Shown piece after piece: positions 35,104-44,936 of a stretch of DNA of 64,000 nucleotides. Numbering within the stretch: the stretch's first letter is position 1; each line of letters begins with the position of its first letter. The translations under genes and the position numbers were made by a program. The DNA comes from Marinobacter sp. C7 (GTDB lineage: Bacteria; Pseudomonadota; Gammaproteobacteria; Pseudomonadales; Oleiphilaceae). The notes beneath the pieces were generated by a model, which worked only from the letters and a program-made list of their open reading frames with translations, was not told the DNA's origin and ran no database searches. Location of the stretch: assembly GCF_022343555.1 (NCBI RefSeq), contig NZ_JAKQZH010000002.1, positions 186,001-250,000 on the forward strand, in the 5' to 3' direction.

Positions 35104-36189
35104 TCAGTCCTGCCGTGACGTCAGGCGTATCATCCGGTCTCCGTTGAACGCACCAACGTAGATGTCACCCTCGATTTCAAGCGCCACAGACACGCCGGGA
35201 AGGACCCCTTGACCGGCCTGAAACACCGTTTTGTTCGAGAGCGCGTCGGGGTCGATCGCAGATACCTTGAAACCGCTGGGGCAATCAGCGTTGTGGGCTA
35301 GAAAACACTGTTTGAACACGTCAGCATCCCGAATACCGGCAGCCAAAAGAAGGCCGTCCTCTCCCCAGCTCAGGTTATCGGGCATGTAGTCCACGGGAAT
35401 CCGTGCCGAGACACGGTTTGCCGCCAGGTCAAACCGGTGTACTTCGCCTGCGGTCCACGCGGCGTACCAGGCATAACGACCGTTGGGGCTGACCTGAATG
35501 CCATTGGGAAACGGCGCGTCGCTGCCTTCGATCTTTGCCAACGGTCGCTCCGGCGACCAGGCCATCAGATAACCGGTATCCCGACCTCCGAGCAAATCGT
35601 CCAGCGGTGGCGGATTATGCATGGACTCCGCCTCAAACATGACGGTCGCGACGAAACCACCATCCGGATGGGCAGAAACGTCATTGAAACGTCCGGTTCC
35701 GGAATTCTCGACACAGCCACGCCAGATGGTCTTCCAGCCCTCTCCCACCGGCTCAATTTCCAGAAATTCGATTGCCTCACGTTTGCTGTGGTTAACCACC
35801 AGAAGCTGGTAACGGCCATCTTCGCGGGTGCTGAGGTGAATGCCATGAGCTCCCATAGGTTGACTGGGCGGCGCACAGTCAGCCTCGCCCCAACCTGACT
35901 CGGGTTCAATTTGGAGTTCGACATCCCTGGTCTGCCGGGTGGCCAGTTCCATCACCTGCAGCCGCGGAATCTGTCGTCCGTCCATTCCAGGAGTAATACC
36001 CATGAAAAGAAACCGACCATCGGGCGTCACCTCCATATCCTCGGGCGGCGCAATGCCACAAATGGCTTCATAAGCGTCCGTGCTCTTACAGCCGTCGCTG
36101 TCTGCAAAAGAGAAAGAGGGAATCAGCATCAGGTACAGGACCATAAATGCAGTGGGCAAAACCATGTTCTGGAGTGACTGGAACTTCAT
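35104..36189 (-). CDS. Secreted beta-propeller protein (SMP-30/lactonase-like)
   Basis: 361 residues with signal peptide (cleavage after FSFA, about residue 29). Repeated strand units such as 'MEVTPDGRFLFMGITPG', 'NDVSAHPDGGFVATVMFEAES' and 'NGIQVSPNGRYAWYAAWTAGEVHRFDL' indicate a six-bladed propeller of the SMP-30/strictosidine-synthase type. Such folds include lactonases and esterases, but catalytic identity cannot be assigned. It is 26 bp upstream of the sulfatase gene, so the two periplasmic proteins probably work on the same compound. Confidence 0.75.
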   Translation of the reverse strand: MKFQSLQNMVLPTAFMVLYLMLIPSFSFADSDGCKSTDAYEAICGIAPPEDMEVTPDGRFLFMGITPGMDGRQIPRLQVMELATRQTRDVELQIEPESGWGEADCAPPSQPMGAHGIHLSTREDGRYQLLVVNHSKREAIEFLEIEPVGEGWKTIWRGCVENSGTGRFNDVSAHPDGGFVATVMFEAESMHNPPPLDDLLGGRDTGYLMAWSPERPLAKIEGSDAPFPNGIQVSPNGRYAWYAAWTAGEVHRFDLAANRVSARIPVDYMPDNLSWGEDGLLLAAGIRDADVFKQCFLAHNADCPSGFKVSAIDPDALSNKTVFQAGQGVLPGVSVALEIEGDIYVGAFNGDRMIRLTSRQD

Positions 36190-36191
36190 GA

Positions 36192-36620
36192 CTATTTCAC
36201 CAACAAGACAGGGACAGAGGCTTCATGAACAACCCGGGTAGCAACAGACCCCATCATCAGGTTGGCAAGATTAGTCATGCCCCGGGTTCCCATGATGATG
36301 GTGTCACACCCGAATTCATCAGCGGCTTCGGCAATTGTTTGGCTTACCTCTCCGATGGCTTCGTGTACTGTGAACGGCACGTCATTGTCTGTCAGAATCT
36401 TCGCAGCGCGTGAGTTGATCTCCTGCCCTTGTGCGCGTGCTCCCCGATTCAGTTTCTCCAACAGATCAGCGGAGGCATAGTCGCCAAAAATTCGCGGTGC
36501 CTCCTGAACATTCAGCAAATGAACGCTGACGCTCGAACCTCCCTGCTTCACACCAATGACATATTCAAGCGCCCGAATGGCAGCTTCCGAGCCATCAAAC
36601 GGTAGGAGAACGTTCTTCAT
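36192..36620 (-). CDS. Universal stress protein (UspA family)
   Basis: 142 residues, one Usp domain. 'NVLLPFDGSEAAIRALEYVIG' opens the fold and 'IIMGTRGMTNLANLMMGSVATRVVHEA' contains the G-x2-G-x9-G-S ATP-binding motif. The start overlaps the end of the upstream MFS gene by 26 bp, so expression is coupled to it. Its role within a catabolic operon is probably stress adaptation to a toxic substrate. Confidence 0.9.
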   Translation of the reverse strand: MKNVLLPFDGSEAAIRALEYVIGVKQGGSSVSVHLLNVQEAPRIFGDYASADLLEKLNRGARAQGQEINSRAAKILTDNDVPFTVHEAIGEVSQTIAEAADEFGCDTIIMGTRGMTNLANLMMGSVATRVVHEASVPVLLVK

Positions 36621-37863
36621 GCATGACCCCGCTATCGGTTAAGTTTGAGGAACAACGTAATACTCTCGAATCCACAACCAGCCACCGATTGGCGGCAAGC
36701 CCGCACAGGGAAAAAACAAGAATCACGCCTGCCAGGGGGATGGTGGTGCCGTTGTGCAGAACACTGATCAGCACCCCGGCCAGCATTCCCATGCCGAAGC
36801 TGGTGGTCGTGTGGAGTGCGGACGCCAGCCCCGCTCTTGCCTCCTGCTCTGCCAAAGCCATGGCTGTTGCATTGGGTCCAACCAGTCCGACGCTGCAAAC
36901 CACCAGGAAGAAGCCCGGCAATACCAGCCAGAGCGTGCTTCCGCCCAGAAGTGCGTTGATTGTGAGAAAGACTGCGCCAACAAAGGGGATCCATAAGGCT
37001 GTCCGCAGAATACCGGAAGGGCTAAACCGCCTGAGCAGGAGGCGGTTCAATTGACTGGCGAGAACCAGACCAAACGCATTAGCTCCGAAAAAGAATCCGA
37101 ATGCTTCCGGCGTTACGGTGTGGATTTCCATCAGGACGAAAGGAGAACCCACGATGTACGCAAACATGGCACCCGTGGTGAAAGCCTGGCTTAGCACAAA
37201 ACCCATGAATGAAGGCGTGCGCATCAGACTCCAGTAACCGGAAACCACCGGCTGGAGTGCCAAACGTGCGACCCGTCTGGTCGATGTCTCACTCAGAACC
37301 AGGATGATGCCGGCGAGACATAAAAGTCCAAACCCGGCCAGTACGCCGAAGATTCCCTGCCAGCCACCCAGAGAAAGCACTACACCACCGGCCAGTGGTG
37401 CAAGAATTGGTGCCGTCCCCATAACCAGGGTGATCAGAGACATCACCCTTGCGGCTTCCCTTGGCTCACACCGGTCCCGGACGATAGCAATGGTTATTAC
37501 CGCACCAGCACAGCCACCCAAACCCTGAAGGAAGCGCCAGCTGATCATCTCAAGGAGCGTTCCAGCACTGGCCACACCCAAGGCAGAGATTGCGTACAAA
37601 CCAACTCCGAAAATCAGTGGAGGTTTTCGACCAAAGCGATCACTGACCGGACCATAGAACAGCATGCCGATCATCATTCCGACGAAATAGGCAGAAAACG
37701 TGAGTTCTACATCGCCGGAATTCAGTCCCAGCTCATGGGTGATAACCGGGAAAGCCGGCAGATACATGTCCGTGGACATCGGCGCAATGGCAGTAAGGCT
37801 GCCCAGAAGCACCAATAAAACCGGTTTTACACCGGAAGAAACAGGGCGGAGACTCTGACTCAT
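36595..37863 (-). CDS. MFS efflux transporter, Bcr/CflA subfamily
   Basis: 422 residues from ATG 37863, preceded by AGG. Twelve membrane helices. 'MSTDMYLPAFPVITHELGL' near the first helix, 'GMLFYGPVSDRFGRKPPLIFGVGLY' (MFS motif A) and 'RFLQGLGGCAGAVITIAIVRDR' are Bcr/CflA drug-resistance transporter signatures. A proton-driven exporter in the inner membrane, likely protecting the cell from phenolic intermediates of the operon it belongs to. Confidence 0.88.
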   Translation of the reverse strand: MSQSLRPVSSGVKPVLLVLLGSLTAIAPMSTDMYLPAFPVITHELGLNSGDVELTFSAYFVGMMIGMLFYGPVSDRFGRKPPLIFGVGLYAISALGVASAGTLLEMISWRFLQGLGGCAGAVITIAIVRDRCEPREAARVMSLITLVMGTAPILAPLAGGVVLSLGGWQGIFGVLAGFGLLCLAGIILVLSETSTRRVARLALQPVVSGYWSLMRTPSFMGFVLSQAFTTGAMFAYIVGSPFVLMEIHTVTPEAFGFFFGANAFGLVLASQLNRLLLRRFSPSGILRTALWIPFVGAVFLTINALLGGSTLWLVLPGFFLVVCSVGLVGPNATAMALAEQEARAGLASALHTTTSFGMGMLAGVLISVLHNGTTIPLAGVILVFSLCGLAANRWLVVDSRVLRCSSNLTDSGVMHEERSPTV

Positions 37864-37886
37864 CAAAAACTACCTGGATCCGTGGG

Positions 37887-38090
37887 TCAGAAAGCGTTCA
37901 TTCCACGAAGACTTTTTTGGACCTGGCTAACCACCACTGTTCCGCCCATTCCCTTTGACGTCTTACCAGTCAGCCCCTGATACCATGCGCTGGTCATGCC
38001 CAGCCCGGGGTTTGCGAGGTAAACTGAAGACAGAGATGCAATCGGCAGAATCAGTAACAGTGCCAGCATGGCTTTCGCTATCCACTTCAT
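37887..38090 (-). CDS. Small hypothetical protein with N-terminal membrane segment
   Basis: 67 residues from ATG 38090 with GGAG ten bases upstream; the longer frame to 38225 runs through the terminator at 38208-38238 and is rejected. A hydrophobic segment (about residues 6-25) is either an uncleaved anchor or a signal peptide; the rest is glycine- and serine-rich (GLTGKTSKGMGGTVVVSQVQ). No family recognised. It lies between the meta-pathway genes and the MFS pump. Confidence 0.6.
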   Translation of the reverse strand: MKWIAKAMLALLLILPIASLSSVYLANPGLGMTSAWYQGLTGKTSKGMGGTVVVSQVQKSLRGMNAF

Positions 38091-38207
38091 CGCTGTTTGC
38101 CTCCGGTTTTTGTTGTTATCAGATCTTGTCTGATCAGCTTCCTGCAGAGGCCTGTGTGGTTCAACGCGGCGTAACGAAATAGCCCTTTCGAATGAACTGA
38201 ATAAAGG

Positions 38208-38238
38208 GAACCCGCCGGGCACCATGCCTGGCGGGTTC
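38208..38238 (-). terminator. Terminator-like hairpin after the second C-C hydrolase gene
   Basis: GAACCCGCC and GGCGGGTTC form a 9-bp stem extended by GGC/GCC past one mismatch, 10 bp after the stop of the hydrolase at 38248. On the minus strand it is followed by CCTTTATTC, a poor U-run. It probably reduces rather than abolishes read-through into the transporter, stress and sulfatase genes. Confidence 0.6.
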
Positions 38239-38247
38239 TGACAGCTA

Positions 38248-39093
38248 TCAGTGCTTCATGAAGTCGATAACAAGACGGTTGAACTCATCCGCATGCTCCC
38301 ACTGCGCCCAATGGCCACACTGACTGAACACGTGCAGGGTCGAGTTGGGAATCATATTGAGCAGCTTCAGGCTCCAGTCAATCGGCACAAAACGATCGTC
38401 CCGGCCCCAGACGATCAGTGTGTCGTTGGGGATGTCGGGCAGATTATTGGTGTAATCCCCCATATTGAACTTGCTCTGTTCAACGCTCTTGAGGAAGTTG
38501 TCCAGGTGATGGGAATTCTCCATCATGGCGTTGTAACGCAGCTCAATCAGCTCGTCAGTCAGAGCACTGGAATCGTAGACGAAGACATCCAGCATGCGCT
38601 TCAGGCTCTCCATGGAGGGATCCTGATAAACACCAAACAGCAGCTTGATGCCCTCCATCGGCAGCGGCGTAAAAATGCTGGTCTTACCAACCCCTCCCGA
38701 CCCCATCAGGATCAGTTTTCCAACCCGCTCCGGGTAATCCTTCACGAATGCGAGGGCACTGCCACCACCCATTGAATTACCAATCAGGTGGGCCTTTTCG
38801 ATATCCAGAGCATCCATCAGCTGTTTGATGGCACGACCGTTAACATCGAAACGGGGTTCGCCGGTGACAATCGGATCTGATTTACCCCAACCCGGGCAAT
38901 CCATCAGGATAACCCGGTATCCGGCTTCCACGAGCGGATCCACGTTTCGGTGGAAGTTCGCCCAACCAGTGGCACCGGCTCCCGAGCCGTGAATCATCAG
39001 AACGACTTCACCCTCGCCCGCCTCGTTGTAATGGAGCTTCCACTCTTCGGTCTGGACAAACTTGCTGGTGCCTTCATTGGTAAATTTGCTCAT
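38248..39093 (-). CDS. Meta-cleavage product (C-C bond) hydrolase, BphD/HsaD type
   Basis: 281 residues. Alpha/beta hydrolase with oxyanion loop 'MIHGSGAGATGWANFHRNV', nucleophile Ser107 in GNSMGG, acid in 'VWGRDDRFVPID' and base in 'SQCGHWAQWEHADEFN'. The triad is complete and the GSGAGA..W pattern is typical of enzymes that cleave 2-hydroxy-6-oxo-hexa-2,4-dienoates produced by extradiol ring fission. It follows the aldolase gene by 45 bp. A second, different hydrolase lies at 51075. Confidence 0.9.
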   Translation of the reverse strand: MSKFTNEGTSKFVQTEEWKLHYNEAGEGEVVLMIHGSGAGATGWANFHRNVDPLVEAGYRVILMDCPGWGKSDPIVTGEPRFDVNGRAIKQLMDALDIEKAHLIGNSMGGGSALAFVKDYPERVGKLILMGSGGVGKTSIFTPLPMEGIKLLFGVYQDPSMESLKRMLDVFVYDSSALTDELIELRYNAMMENSHHLDNFLKSVEQSKFNMGDYTNNLPDIPNDTLIVWGRDDRFVPIDWSLKLLNMIPNSTLHVFSQCGHWAQWEHADEFNRLVIDFMKH

Positions 39094-39138
39094 AACACTC
39101 TCTGCCTAGTTGTTTATTGGGTTTGTAACCAGAAATGG

Positions 39139-40170
39139 TCAGGCCTTGTCCTGTGCCGCCAGCAGATCCAGCGCCACATCCACAATCATGTCTTCCTGGC
39201 CCCCCACCATGCGGCGGCGGCCAAGCTCTACCAGAATGTCCACGGTCTTCAGGCCATACTTCTGCGCTGCTACTTCGGAGTGACGCAGGAAGCTGGAGTA
39301 GACGCCGGCATAGCCCAGCGCCAGGGTCTCGCGATCCACACGTACCGGACGGTCCTGCAGCGGGCGCACGATGTCGTCGGCCGCGTCCATCAGGGCGTAC
39401 AGGTCGGTGCCATGCTCCCAGCCCATCTTGTCGAAGGCGGCGATGCACACTTCCAGCGGGGCGTTGCCGGCACCGGCACCCATGCCGGACAGGGACGCAT
39501 CAATACGGTCACAGCCCTCTTCCACCGCCACGATGGAGTTGGCCACACCCAGGGCCAGGTTGTGGTGGGCGTGCATGCCGGTCTCGGTTTCGGGCTTCAG
39601 CACGTCTTTCAGGGCCCGGAAACGGTCGCGAATGTCGTTCATGTTCATCGCGCCGCCGGAGTCGACCACGTACAGGCAGGTCGCGCCGTAGTCTTCCATC
39701 AGCTTGGCCTGCTCGGCCAGGCCCTGCGGCGTCTGCATGTGGCTCATCATCAGGAAGCCGACGGTGTCCATGCCGAGCTTGCGGGCGTGTTCGATGTGCT
39801 GCTTCGAGACATCCGCCTCGGTGCAGTGGGTGGCCACCCGGACCGTCCGGGCACCGGCCTTGTAGGCATCTTCAAGGTCTTCGACCGTGCCGATGCCGGG
39901 CAGCAGCAGGGTGGCGATCCTGGCGTGTTCGACCACTTCGGCCACCGCCTCGATCCACTCCAGGTCGGTGTGGGCGCCGAAGCCGTAGTTGAAGCTCGAG
40001 CCCTGCAGGCCGTCGCCGTGGGCCACCTCGATGGAATCGACTTTCGCCTTGTCCAGCGCCCGTGCGATGTCCTGCACGTTCTTGATGGAGTACTGATGGC
40101 GGATGGCGTGGCTGCCGTCGCGCAGGGTCACGTCGGAGATGTACAGTTTCTTGCCGGGGTTATAAGTCAT
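39139..40170 (-). CDS. bphI: 4-hydroxy-2-oxovalerate aldolase
   Basis: 343 residues with AGGAGA ribosome site. HMGL-like barrel starting '[18 protein letters not shown]' with catalytic Arg/Asp, '[16 protein letters not shown]' metal-binding His pair, and a C-terminal communication domain. It splits 4-hydroxy-2-oxo acids into pyruvate and an aldehyde, and forms a channelled complex with the acylating aldehyde dehydrogenase encoded immediately upstream (12 bp). Orthologues are called BphI, DmpG, MhpE or HsaF. Confidence 0.95.
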   Translation of the reverse strand: MTYNPGKKLYISDVTLRDGSHAIRHQYSIKNVQDIARALDKAKVDSIEVAHGDGLQGSSFNYGFGAHTDLEWIEAVAEVVEHARIATLLLPGIGTVEDLEDAYKAGARTVRVATHCTEADVSKQHIEHARKLGMDTVGFLMMSHMQTPQGLAEQAKLMEDYGATCLYVVDSGGAMNMNDIRDRFRALKDVLKPETETGMHAHHNLALGVANSIVAVEEGCDRIDASLSGMGAGAGNAPLEVCIAAFDKMGWEHGTDLYALMDAADDIVRPLQDRPVRVDRETLALGYAGVYSSFLRHSEVAAQKYGLKTVDILVELGRRRMVGGQEDMIVDVALDLLAAQDKA

Positions 40171-40182
40171 GAGTCAGTCTCC

Positions 40183-41118
40183 TCACTTGACCAGCGATTC
40201 GGCGATGCGCTCGGCGGTGCCCAGCGCGGCGGAGGTCATGATGTCCAGGTTGCCGGCGTAGGCCGGCAGGTAGTGGGCGGCGCCCTCCACTTCCAGGAAG
40301 ACGGAGGTCTTCAGGCCGCTGAAGCGGCCCAGGCCCGGGACGTTCATGGGCTGGTCTTCGGGGATGTCGTCGAACTGCACCTTCTGCTTCAGGCGGTAGC
40401 CCGGCACGTAGGAGGACACGGCCTTGACCATCTCCTCGACGGAGGCTTCCACCTCGGCCTTGTCGGCCGCATCCGAGAGCACGTACACGGTGTCGCGCAT
40501 CAGCAGCGGCGGCTCGGCCGGGTTCAGGATGATGATGGCCTTGCCCTTCTGGGCACCGCCCACCACTTCGATGGCCTTGGAGGTGGTTTCGGTGAACTCG
40601 TCGATGTTGGCGCGGGTGCCGGGGCCGGCGGATTTACTGGAGATCGAGGCCACGATCTCGGCGTAGTGCACCTTGGCGACCCGGGAGACCGCCGCCACCA
40701 TCGGGATGGTGGCCTGGCCCCCGCAGGTGACCATGTTGACGTTGCCTTCCTGGAGGTTCTGCTCCAGGTTCACCACCGGCACACAGTACGGGCCGATGGC
40801 CGCCGGGGTCAGGTCGACGATCTTGATGTTTTCCTTGTGACCGCGCAGGAACACCTCGTTGTGCATGTGCGCCTTGGCGGAGGTGGCATCGAACACGATG
40901 TCGATGTCGGCGAACTCCGGCATCTTCACAAGCCCGTCCACACCCTCGTGGGTGGTGGCCACGCCCATGCGGGCGGCGCGGGCCAGGCCGTCGGATTCCG
41001 GATCGATCCCGACCATGGCGCCCATCTCGATGTGCTGGCCGTTGCGCAGGATCTTGATCATCAGGTCGGTGCCGATGTTGCCCGAGCCGATGATGGCGGC
41101 TTTGATTTTCTTGCTCAT
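40183..41118 (-). CDS. bphJ: Acetaldehyde dehydrogenase (acetylating)
   Basis: 311 residues. NAD-binding '[19 protein letters not shown]' at the N-terminus and catalytic Cys in '[21 protein letters not shown]' (around residue 130). Dimerisation domain with '[25 protein letters not shown]'. It converts the aldehyde released by the aldolase to the acyl-CoA (acetyl- or propionyl-CoA). Orthologues: BphJ, DmpF, MhpF, HsaG. Confidence 0.95.
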   Translation of the reverse strand: MSKKIKAAIIGSGNIGTDLMIKILRNGQHIEMGAMVGIDPESDGLARAARMGVATTHEGVDGLVKMPEFADIDIVFDATSAKAHMHNEVFLRGHKENIKIVDLTPAAIGPYCVPVVNLEQNLQEGNVNMVTCGGQATIPMVAAVSRVAKVHYAEIVASISSKSAGPGTRANIDEFTETTSKAIEVVGGAQKGKAIIILNPAEPPLLMRDTVYVLSDAADKAEVEASVEEMVKAVSSYVPGYRLKQKVQFDDIPEDQPMNVPGLGRFSGLKTSVFLEVEGAAHYLPAYAGNLDIMTSAALGTAERIAESLVK

Positions 41119-41139
41119 GATTCTTTCCTGTTGCTTCTA

Positions 41140-41928
41140 TCAGTCGAACCGCACGGAGCAGCTGCCGATACCCGCCAGCGTCATCCGTAAATTGTCACCG
41201 GCAGTGACCGGCACCATGGCGGACAGGGCCCCGGACAAAATGACTTCTCCGGCCTTCAAGGACATACCCAGCTGACCAAGGGTGTTGGCCAACCAGGCCA
41301 CCGCGACCGCCGGCGAACCCATGGTGGCTGCGCCTGCCCCTGTGCCCACGATCCGGCCGTTTTTTTCCAGCACCATGCCGGTTGTGTACAGGTCCAGATG
41401 ACGGGGATCCACCAGGCGATCCCCGAGGACAAACACTCCGCACGACGCGTTATCCGCCACTGTGTCCTGAATCCGGATCTGCCAGTCGCGAATGCGTGAA
41501 TCGACAATCTCGAAACATGCCATCACACCTTCGGTGGCCCTGAGCACATCAGCCACGGTGACGCCGGGGCCGCTCAGGTCCTGTTTCAGGACAAAGGCGA
41601 TTTCACCCTCTGCTTTCGGCTGGATCAGGGATTCCATGGCAATCGACTCGCCCTGGTTGATCACCATCCGGTCCGTCAGCTGACCAAAATCAGGTTGGTT
41701 CACACCCAGCATGTCCATGACGGCCTGACTGGTAACGCCTATTTTCTTGCCAATCACCTTCTCACCGGCTTGGATCCGCCGCTCGATCAGCCGCTGCTGG
41801 ATCCTGTATCCATCCTCGATTGTGAGGCCGGAGTAACGTTCGGTAAGGGGGTCAACCATGCGCGCCTGTCGCAGCGCATCAAACAGTTCATCGCCCAGGG
41901 CAACAATGCCTACTTCGGACTGACTCAT
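41140..41928 (-). CDS. bphH: 2-hydroxypenta-2,4-dienoate hydratase
   Basis: 262 residues of the FAH-type fold. '[22 protein letters not shown]', '[19 protein letters not shown]' and '[13 protein letters not shown]' (metal-ligand Glu) are signatures of the MhpD/BphH/HsaE hydratases. It hydrates the 2-hydroxyalkadienoate released by the C-C hydrolase to a 4-hydroxy-2-oxo acid. Third member of the lower meta pathway block. Confidence 0.93.
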   Translation of the reverse strand: MSQSEVGIVALGDELFDALRQARMVDPLTERYSGLTIEDGYRIQQRLIERRIQAGEKVIGKKIGVTSQAVMDMLGVNQPDFGQLTDRMVINQGESIAMESLIQPKAEGEIAFVLKQDLSGPGVTVADVLRATEGVMACFEIVDSRIRDWQIRIQDTVADNASCGVFVLGDRLVDPRHLDLYTTGMVLEKNGRIVGTGAGAATMGSPAVAVAWLANTLGQLGMSLKAGEVILSGALSAMVPVTAGDNLRMTLAGIGSCSVRFD

Positions 41929-41950
41929 GACTACTCCTCGGATTCGGTGG

Positions 41951-42415
41951 TTAAAGGGCGCTTTCGATCAGGCGGTGAATCGCCGCCAGCCCTGCCTCAG
42001 CGCATTCAATGTCCTGCTCTTCGCTGGCACCTGATACCCCTATGGCACCGATTACCCGCCCATGGGCCTGTACTGGAAACGCCCCGCCCATAGCGATGAT
42101 GTCGGGCCTCAACAGAAGGTGGAGCCGAACCCGGTCCGTTGCGGCATCGATCATGTTGCCCAGGGTGTTACTCGGCATGCCGAAGGAAACCGCCGTTCGC
42201 GATTTCCCCTGGGCAAGTTCGATGCTGCTCCATGGGGTACCGGCTACCCGTGAGAAACTCAGCAGGTGCCCCCCGGCATCGACAACCGCAACGCTGACTT
42301 GCAGGTCAGATTGCCTGGCACACTCCATGGCCGCACTTACACCCGCCTCTGCGGCTTCCAGCGGCAACTCGGCTCCCATGACCCGGGGGATCGGTGTTTT
42401 CGGTGTCTGGTTCAT
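41951..42415 (-). CDS. GlcG/HbpS family protein
   Basis: 154 residues, one GlcG/HbpS (DUF336) domain: 'ALEAAEAGVSAAMECARQSDLQVSVAVVDAGGHLLSFSRVAGTPW' and 'GGAFPVQAHGRVIGAIGVSGASEEQDIECAEAGLAA'. Members bind haem or small ligands and commonly accompany catabolic genes, but their role is poorly defined. Its first codons overlap the stop of the RND gene (ATGA), so translation is coupled. Confidence 0.88.
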   Translation of the reverse strand: MNQTPKTPIPRVMGAELPLEAAEAGVSAAMECARQSDLQVSVAVVDAGGHLLSFSRVAGTPWSSIELAQGKSRTAVSFGMPSNTLGNMIDAATDRVRLHLLLRPDIIAMGGAFPVQAHGRVIGAIGVSGASEEQDIECAEAGLAAIHRLIESAL

Positions 42416-44925
42416 GCAGTAACCTCCCTGTGGGCATGGCCTGGCTGGCGATTACCCGATTGCACATTGTTATTGATGGTGACGGATGAGGACTCAGCAG
42501 CTGCGCTGGCAGGCTGGCTTTCTGCTTCCCGGCGATACATGGAGCCGAGAAGGAAATAGGCGAGCGAGGGCACCAGAATCAGTGCTACCAGCATGTTGCA
42601 CAGGAACATGAAGGTCAGCAGGAGCCCCATGTCGGCCTGAAACTTGATGGGCGAAAGCACCCAGGTCACAACCCCCAGCGACAGGGTGATGCCGGTAAAG
42701 ATCACCACCCGCCCGGTGAAATTCAGCGCCTGGAAGTAGGCCTCGGAGAGTGTCGCACCGCGCTTCAGCCATGCCAGGGTGACGCTGAGTATGTAGAGGG
42801 CATAGTCCACTCCGATGCCGACACCAAGGGCGATCACCGGCAGAGTTGCCACCTTCAGGCCCATCCCCAGCTTGACCATCAGGGCTTCCGCCAGGATGGA
42901 GGTCAGCATCAGAGGCAGAATGGCGCACACGGTGGCACGCCAGGACCGGAAAGCGATTACACAGAGCATCGCAACGGCCAGGTAAACACCAATCAGCATT
43001 TCGGTGTTGGCCTTTTTGACCACGATGTTGGTGGCGCTCTCGATGCCGGCATTGCCGGCTGCCATCACGAACGTCACATCGGAGGTATTGAACTCCTCGG
43101 CAAACGCGCGGGTGGTTTCTACTACAGAAGTGAGCGTCGCGGCCTTGTGATCTTTCAGATAGGCAAAGATTTTCAGGAGGTCGCAGGTCGAATTGAACAG
43201 CTCCCGGGGCGATCGGTTCGCAGCCGCATTGATCATGGGTTGGTTCGGCAGCAACTCGTTCCAAAGGATGCTGCCTTCGTTCATCCCCACGTTGACCCTG
43301 CGGGCCAGCCCCGCGATGGATCGGCTGCTCTCCACGCCAGGCAGCTGGCGTAACCGCCATTCCAGTGCCTCGACCTTGCGCAGGGTTTCATAGTTGACGC
43401 ATTCACCTGCCGGGGTCTCCACCATGACGATGAAAATGTCACTGCTGGCCTCGTAGGCACTGTTGATAAACGCGTTGTCCTGGTTGTACCGGGAATCGGC
43501 CCGCAGCTCCGGAGCACCGGGGTCCAGGTCGCCAACCTGAAGATCCTTGCTGATGGTGAAGGCCCACAGCACCACACCGCTGGCCACGAGCAGCGCGATT
43601 GCCGCGTACCGCCGGGTGGTGAAGTAATCCAGCACGCGCATGGTCTTCACAAACACAGACCCGTTCCCGGCAGGAGCCATTGCTTCCTGTTCCATCCGCA
43701 ACTTGCGCTCTGCGGCTTTTGGCGATACCCCAACAAACGAGAGGATAATCGGCAGCAATGCCAGGTTCGTGAAAATCAGCAGGCCAACACCGATGCTGCA
43801 GATAATCGCCAATTCCTGGATGACCGGGATATCGACAATCGTGAGCACGGCAAAGCCGACGACATCGGCAAGGAGTGCGGTCATGCCTGCAGCGAACAGC
43901 CGGCGGAAGGTGTACCGTGCCGCAATCAGCCGATGGGTTCCGCGACCGATGTCCTGCATGATGCCGTTCATCTTCTGGGCACCATGACTGACGCCGATGG
44001 CGTAGACCAGGAACGGCACCAGAATCGAGTACGGATTCAGCTCATAGCCCAGCAACGGAAGGATTCCGAGTAGCCAGACGACCCCGACCAGCGTGCAACC
44101 CTGAACCACGACGGTACTGCGGATGCAACGCGTGAAATAGAACAGCACGGAGGTGGTAATGAGAACCGCGAGGATGAAGAAGACCAGCATTTCCTCGAGA
44201 CCGGTAATCAGGTCACCCATCACCTTGGCGAACCCGGTGATGTGAATACTGACGCCCTGGTCATCGTACTTGGCACGGATGGTCTCGAGCCGATCCGACA
44301 GCGCCTTGTAATCCAGCGGCTCACCGGTTTCAGGATTGATATCCAACAGCGGTACGTAAATGATCGAGGAGCGGAAATCCGGCGCTACCAGCTGACCGAT
44401 CTCCCCCGAACGCATGACATTGGAGCGAAGTTGCTCGAGATCCTTTTCCGTGCCGGAGAAACCATCCGGAATCACGGGTCCGCCATCAAAACCGACCTCT
44501 GTAACCCCCTGCCATCTCGTCAACGGGGTCCACAGCGATTTCATGAATGCCCGGTCAATACCCGGGAGCAGGTAGACCTCATCATTGATCTGACGCAGAG
44601 TCTCCATATAACTGGCAGAGAAGATGGTTCCCTTCCCTTCCAGGGCGACGGCGATCCGGAGGGCATTACCGGATCCGGTCAACTCGTCCTCATGTTCCAG
44701 ATATTTCAGAATGAACGGGTGGCTCGCCGGAATGGTCTTGAGAAAACTGGCATTGAGTTTCGCGTCAGTTGCCGACCAGGCAAAGAAGCCTGTCAGGATC
44801 AGGCAAATCGCAACGACCCACGCGCGATAATTGAACAGCAATCGCTCGATCCGGTTACCGGACTGGCGGTCAAACTGATCCAGGGATGAAATAGACTCGA
44901 ATTCATTGTTCATTTGTGTCGCCAT
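42412..44925 (-). CDS. RND/MMPL-family transporter (hydrophobic compound export or import)
   Basis: 837 residues with about 12 membrane helices in two symmetrical halves: TM1 at about 30-50, a large periplasmic loop, then five helices (about 230-410), TM7 at about 445, a second loop and five C-terminal helices (about 640-810). 'GVSHGAQKMNGIMQD' and 'GIGVDYALYILSVTLAWLKRG' are MMPL-type motifs (GxxxD proton-relay Asp). It belongs to the group repeatedly found beside DUF1302, DUF1329 and YCF48 genes in marine hydrocarbon and steroid degraders. I infer movement of the hydrophobic substrate across the envelope; direction is not determinable. Confidence 0.88.
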   Translation of the reverse strand: MATQMNNEFESISSLDQFDRQSGNRIERLLFNYRAWVVAICLILTGFFAWSATDAKLNASFLKTIPASHPFILKYLEHEDELTGSGNALRIAVALEGKGTIFSASYMETLRQINDEVYLLPGIDRAFMKSLWTPLTRWQGVTEVGFDGGPVIPDGFSGTEKDLEQLRSNVMRSGEIGQLVAPDFRSSIIYVPLLDINPETGEPLDYKALSDRLETIRAKYDDQGVSIHITGFAKVMGDLITGLEEMLVFFILAVLITTSVLFYFTRCIRSTVVVQGCTLVGVVWLLGILPLLGYELNPYSILVPFLVYAIGVSHGAQKMNGIMQDIGRGTHRLIAARYTFRRLFAAGMTALLADVVGFAVLTIVDIPVIQELAIICSIGVGLLIFTNLALLPIILSFVGVSPKAAERKLRMEQEAMAPAGNGSVFVKTMRVLDYFTTRRYAAIALLVASGVVLWAFTISKDLQVGDLDPGAPELRADSRYNQDNAFINSAYEASSDIFIVMVETPAGECVNYETLRKVEALEWRLRQLPGVESSRSIAGLARRVNVGMNEGSILWNELLPNQPMINAAANRSPRELFNSTCDLLKIFAYLKDHKAATLTSVVETTRAFAEEFNTSDVTFVMAAGNAGIESATNIVVKKANTEMLIGVYLAVAMLCVIAFRSWRATVCAILPLMLTSILAEALMVKLGMGLKVATLPVIALGVGIGVDYALYILSVTLAWLKRGATLSEAYFQALNFTGRVVIFTGITLSLGVVTWVLSPIKFQADMGLLLTFMFLCNMLVALILVPSLAYFLLGSMYRREAESQPASAAAESSSVTINNNVQSGNRQPGHAHREVTA

Positions 44926-44936
44926 AGCATTCAGCC

